A stretch of 35,021 nt of DNA from Candidatus Cloacimonadota bacterium (GTDB taxonomy: Bacteria > Cloacimonadota > Cloacimonadia > Cloacimonadales > TCS61). Position numbers and translations under genes: made by a program. The stretch covers positions 1 through 35,021 of the forward strand of contig JAIPGO010000037.1 of assembly GCA_021736135.1 (NCBI GenBank). Reading direction: 5' to 3'. Positions within the stretch are counted from its first letter, which is position 1. Each line of letters begins with the position of its first letter. Under the pieces are notes generated by a model. The model searched no databases and was not told the origin of the DNA. It saw only the letters and a program-made list of their open reading frames with translations. This document shows, piece by piece, positions 33,027 through 35,021 of this stretch.

Positions 33027-33074
33027 GAAACAAAGCACAATCTAACGAAATTCTGTTAGATTGTCCTTTGTTTC
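33027..33074. repeat. 20-bp inverted repeat (strong hairpin)
   Basis: Arms 33027-33046 (GAAACAAAGCACAATCTAAC) and 33055-33074 are reverse complements with one mismatch, around the loop GAAATTCT. A CACGGTGAAAAAA stretch follows on +. It could be a bidirectional terminator or a solo palindromic element. No gene ends next to it on either side. Confidence 0.8.
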
Positions 33075-33158
33075 CACGGTGAAAAAACCATGAAAATCAA
33101 AAAACATAGAGTGAGTAGATTATTTGATAATTTTATCCTCCGGAGAAAAGGAGATATT

Positions 33159-33182
33159 ATGGCAACTGAAACTTACCGATAA
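33159..33182 (+). other. Strong ribosome-binding site with a 7-codon ORF (gene remnant?)
   Basis: AAAAGGAG at 33146-33153 leads into ATG at 33159, then GCA ACT GAA ACT TAC CGA TAA: peptide MATETYR and stop. The signal looks like a real gene start, so it may be the 5' stub of a lost gene or a leader peptide. Nothing downstream continues it. Confidence 0.3.
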
Positions 33183-33205
33183 AGTTCTTACCAGGTATGG
33201 TGTAT

Positions 33206-33227
33206 GGGCAGACCTGTGTGTCTGCCC
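33206..33227. repeat. Dispersed hairpin repeat, copy C (inverted)
   Basis: Arms GGGCAGAC and GTCTGCCC pair perfectly around CTGTGT. On the opposite strand the core reads GACACACAGGTC, matching the ACACGCAGGT core of the other copies. Confidence 0.8.
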
Positions 33228-33278
33228 TATATTGCAGGAATATTGAATACATATCCTATCTTGTAAATATTTGCGAGA

Positions 33279-33300
33279 GGGTAAACACGCAGGTTTACCC
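33279..33300. repeat. Dispersed hairpin repeat, copy B
   Basis: Arms GGGTAAAC and GTTTACCC pair perfectly around ACGCAG. It is only 52 bases from copy C and in the opposite orientation. The outer bases differ from copy A but stay complementary. Confidence 0.8.
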
Positions 33301-33956
33301 CTACATTTTTATATCACGAGTGTACTATCCACATCTCTTGATTTAGTGTTCCTCTAATAGAAGGTCTTTAATTTCATCTTTCCCTTTATGGGATATTTAT
33401 TAGAACATGTGTAATATTATAGTGCTGTAAGTTAAAATAGAAAATGAAAGGAACCAGCCAAGCCATAGGGATGCCAATCGGAGGGTACCGGGAGACAGGA
33501 AAAGATGATATTTAATTATATATTATAAAGATATATAGATTTTGCCTGAAAATAGTAATTGAAAAAGATTAGAATACGTTACGAGAATTAAATTGAGATA
33601 AAAGTGGAGGAACGTTCAATTCAATGGACGATGGATAATGGGGCTTCACTACGTTCTGAAGTGAACGGTAATCGGAGATCAGTAATTGGATTTCAGACTA
33701 TTAGTCGTAAAGTTGCCCGCTTTTCCCGGTTTATAAAATAGCTTGGAATACCGAGCCAAACTTACAAAATACCTGTTTATCGTGGGAAAAATACTCCGTA
33801 ATAACCCTGATATCTAATGATTCCATAAATATGTCTGCAAATTTATTAGTTATTTCAGAAAAATAATGTGTGGTGGTGTCACACTTTGGCAATTATTGGG
33901 ACTATATATTAAGAAGCTATATAAGAAATGGCCAAACAAAAAAACTTGGAGGAAGA
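33301..33956. other. Gene-free region before the secreted protein
   Basis: About 650 bases with no supported gene, tRNA or clear terminator. The sequence is AT-rich with a few stretches that look like decayed coding or repeat DNA, such as TTCACTACGTTCTGAAGTGAA (33644-33664), an imperfect palindrome. The upstream frame from 33870 to 33956 is open but lacks a signal for translation. Confidence 0.5.
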
Positions 33957-34910
33957 ATGAAGCGAATTATTTTTTGTCTCGTAATTCTGGCTTTATTGGG
34001 GCTACTCTCAGGTAATGCTTATACTGAGTATTTTAAATGTCCTGAAAACTCATTGCCGGATCCCGTCTTATTTCAATACTCAAGTGACCGTCCTATGGAT
34101 GCAGATCATGTAATCCCGGAAAATGGCGGTACTATTGGTGAAGATTCTTTCTATAATCCCACAAATGGGATTATCTACGTTTATGGAGGGATGTATTTAA
34201 CTCTGATCGATGCAGATGACAATTCATTGATCACATCACTTCAAGTTACTAACCAACTATGTAAAAGACATAGTAGCTTGACATACCCCAGAGATAACAA
34301 TCTGTTTGCTTACGTTGAAGCGACTAATACTCTTTTTTGTGCTACAGAAATCGGGAGTATCGTTGTTATAAATTGCGACACAAACTCAATAGAATCAGAA
34401 ATGAATGATTATGCAATTTTAAATAAAATACCCAGCCAGCATCGTCTTCTTTATGATAATATGTCACAAACCTTATTCCAATATTTTAATACAGATGAAT
34501 ATGCTGGAACAGGTTCAGCAAGGTTAATCGCATATTCGGTAACTTCTACTTATCCTTATCTTGAAGTGAAGTATTCAACACCAGATTTGACGGGTAATGA
34601 TAAAATATTCGATTTAATCCTTCATTATGACACTAGTTTGACTGGTACAAGATGGTTGTTATTTTCTACAGAGGCTGGAGATATTAAATACATAAACTGT
34701 TTCGATGATAATTTTAATAATGTTCATGTAGCTTATAGTGTAACAGTAGATCGACAGGCAAGAGGATTTTGCATGTCAATGGATCCCATGGACCCAGAAA
34801 ATCCAGCAGATGATCAACCGGAAATATTATGCGGAACATATCATTCTACAGAGTGTGGTTATATTCGTATACTTAAAATTGTCAGTAGAGTAGAGACAGG
34901 CTTCAGTTGA
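33957..34910 (+). CDS. Secreted protein with beta-propeller-like repeats, interrupted by a group II intron
   Basis: An exported protein starting at ATG 33957 after a TTGGAGG site, with signal peptide IIFCLVILALLGLLSGNAYT. The mature part has blade-like repeats of short strands (NPTNGIIYVYGGMYLTLIDADDN, EATNTLFCATEIGSIVVINCDTNSIE, RWLLFSTEAGDIKYINCFDD), which suggests a YVTN/WD40-like propeller; no precise family is recognised. The reading frame ends at 34910, but the last codons lie within sequence that folds as domain VI of an antisense group II intron. The genuine host coding therefore probably ends near 34884 and resumes beyond the intron, outside this window. What is seen is the 5' exon of a longer gene. 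Confidence 0.65.
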   Translation: MKRIIFCLVILALLGLLSGNAYTEYFKCPENSLPDPVLFQYSSDRPMDADHVIPENGGTIGEDSFYNPTNGIIYVYGGMYLTLIDADDNSLITSLQVTNQLCKRHSSLTYPRDNNLFAYVEATNTLFCATEIGSIVVINCDTNSIESEMNDYAILNKIPSQHRLLYDNMSQTLFQYFNTDEYAGTGSARLIAYSVTSTYPYLEVKYSTPDLTGNDKIFDLILHYDTSLTGTRWLLFSTEAGDIKYINCFDDNFNNVHVAYSVTVDRQARGFCMSMDPMDPENPADDQPEILCGTYHSTECGYIRILKIVSRVETGFS

Positions 34911-35021
34911 GCTTCCCCCTGTCCCCCTCATCAAACCGTGCATGCGGTTTTCCCGCACACGGCTTTCCGACAAAGTTCGTTCCAAACGTTCACAGTTTCA
35001 TCAGACGAACCTGCTTGAAAG
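34885..35021 (-). mobile_element. 3' end of a group II intron (antisense to the host gene), cut by the window edge
   Basis: On the minus strand the sequence has a domain V hairpin and, just after it, a GGGACAGG/CCUGUCUC stem as domain VI, ending in CTCTACTCTAC, a common intron 3' end. The 3' boundary is therefore near 34885. A short minus-strand frame ending AVCGKTACTV and stop (just before domain VI) is the usual read-through of domain V, not a protein. Domains I-IV and any reverse transcriptase lie to the right of the window. Confidence 0.85.
34933..34965 (-). ncRNA. Group II intron domain V
   Basis: A roughly 33-nt hairpin on the minus strand: AAGCCGTGTGCGG, tetraloop GAAA, then ACCGCATGCACGGTTT. 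It carries the catalytic AGC triad near its 5' side and the two-base bulge opposite, matching the domain V consensus closely. Confidence 0.88.

Noticed and set aside
34911-35021. Minus-strand frame ending AVCGKTACTV as the C-terminus of a reverse transcriptase
   Set aside because: It runs through the catalytic domain V of the intron, which lies beyond the end of the intron-encoded protein. It is structural RNA sequence.

Overview
This window looks like a chromosomal stretch from a moderately AT-rich Gram-negative bacterium of the FCB superphylum. Cloacimonadota is my best guess, from gene style only (inference). A TonB-dependent receptor with an N-terminal carboxypeptidase-regulatory domain, outer-membrane barrels, a lipoprotein and an SppA fused to a barrel-like region show an outer membrane. 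Tandem ATP-type and PPi-type phosphofructokinases next to pyruvate kinase suggest a fermentative, energy-limited metabolism. The coding content is mostly core metabolism; the unusual signals lie between genes and at the right edge.

Layout. 1-3.2 kb: pyruvate kinase, then an array of perfect 30-nt palindromes flanking a REP-associated tyrosine transposase (RAYT), then a minus-strand Gly-Cys-Leu tRNA cluster. 3.3-8.9 kb (+): SAM methyltransferase, RNase HII, two phosphofructokinase paralogues, a small SpoVG-like protein and HflX, which has no AUG start. 8.9-15.6 kb (+): an aminotransferase, a hairpin, then a tightly packed run: small membrane protein, aspartate-semialdehyde dehydrogenase, aspartate kinase, UDP-glucose 4-epimerase, MalY/PatB-type aminotransferase and nitroreductase. 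15.7-16.5 kb (+): ThiF-ThiS pair. 16.5-22.1 kb (-): a YcaQ/AlkX-type DNA glycosylase, a TonB-dependent receptor under a TPP riboswitch with its own intrinsic terminator (so probably a thiamine-compound importer), a zinc-ribbon protein with an almost pure Asp/Glu tail, and a small outer-membrane barrel. 22.2-23.4 kb (+): TsaB and dCMP deaminase, followed by a 67-bp tandem repeat with an inverted end copy. 23.8-26.6 kb (-): MATE transporter and HslU (no HslV beside it). 26.7-32.9 kb (-): an apparent five-gene operon: YtrA-type GntR regulator with an inverted-repeat operator, ABC ATPase, ABC permease, DUF4097 lipoprotein and SppA. 32.9-34.0 kb: about 1.1 kb without genes but with several hairpins. 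34.0-35.0 kb (+): a secreted beta-propeller-like protein whose 3' part is interrupted by the 3' end (domains V and VI) of an antisense group II intron that runs off the window.

Themes. Three mobile or repetitive systems sit between genes: the RAYT/palindrome array, the 67-bp hairpin array, and a dispersed small hairpin family whose stems vary in a compensating way. The first two arrays each lie between convergent transcription units. The thiamine signal appears twice, as the ThiF/ThiS pair and the TPP-controlled receptor about 4 kb away. The most noteworthy items are the RAYT/palindrome array, the riboswitch-receptor unit, the intron-split gene, the HflX start, and the envelope-stress-like GntR-ABC-DUF4097-SppA operon.
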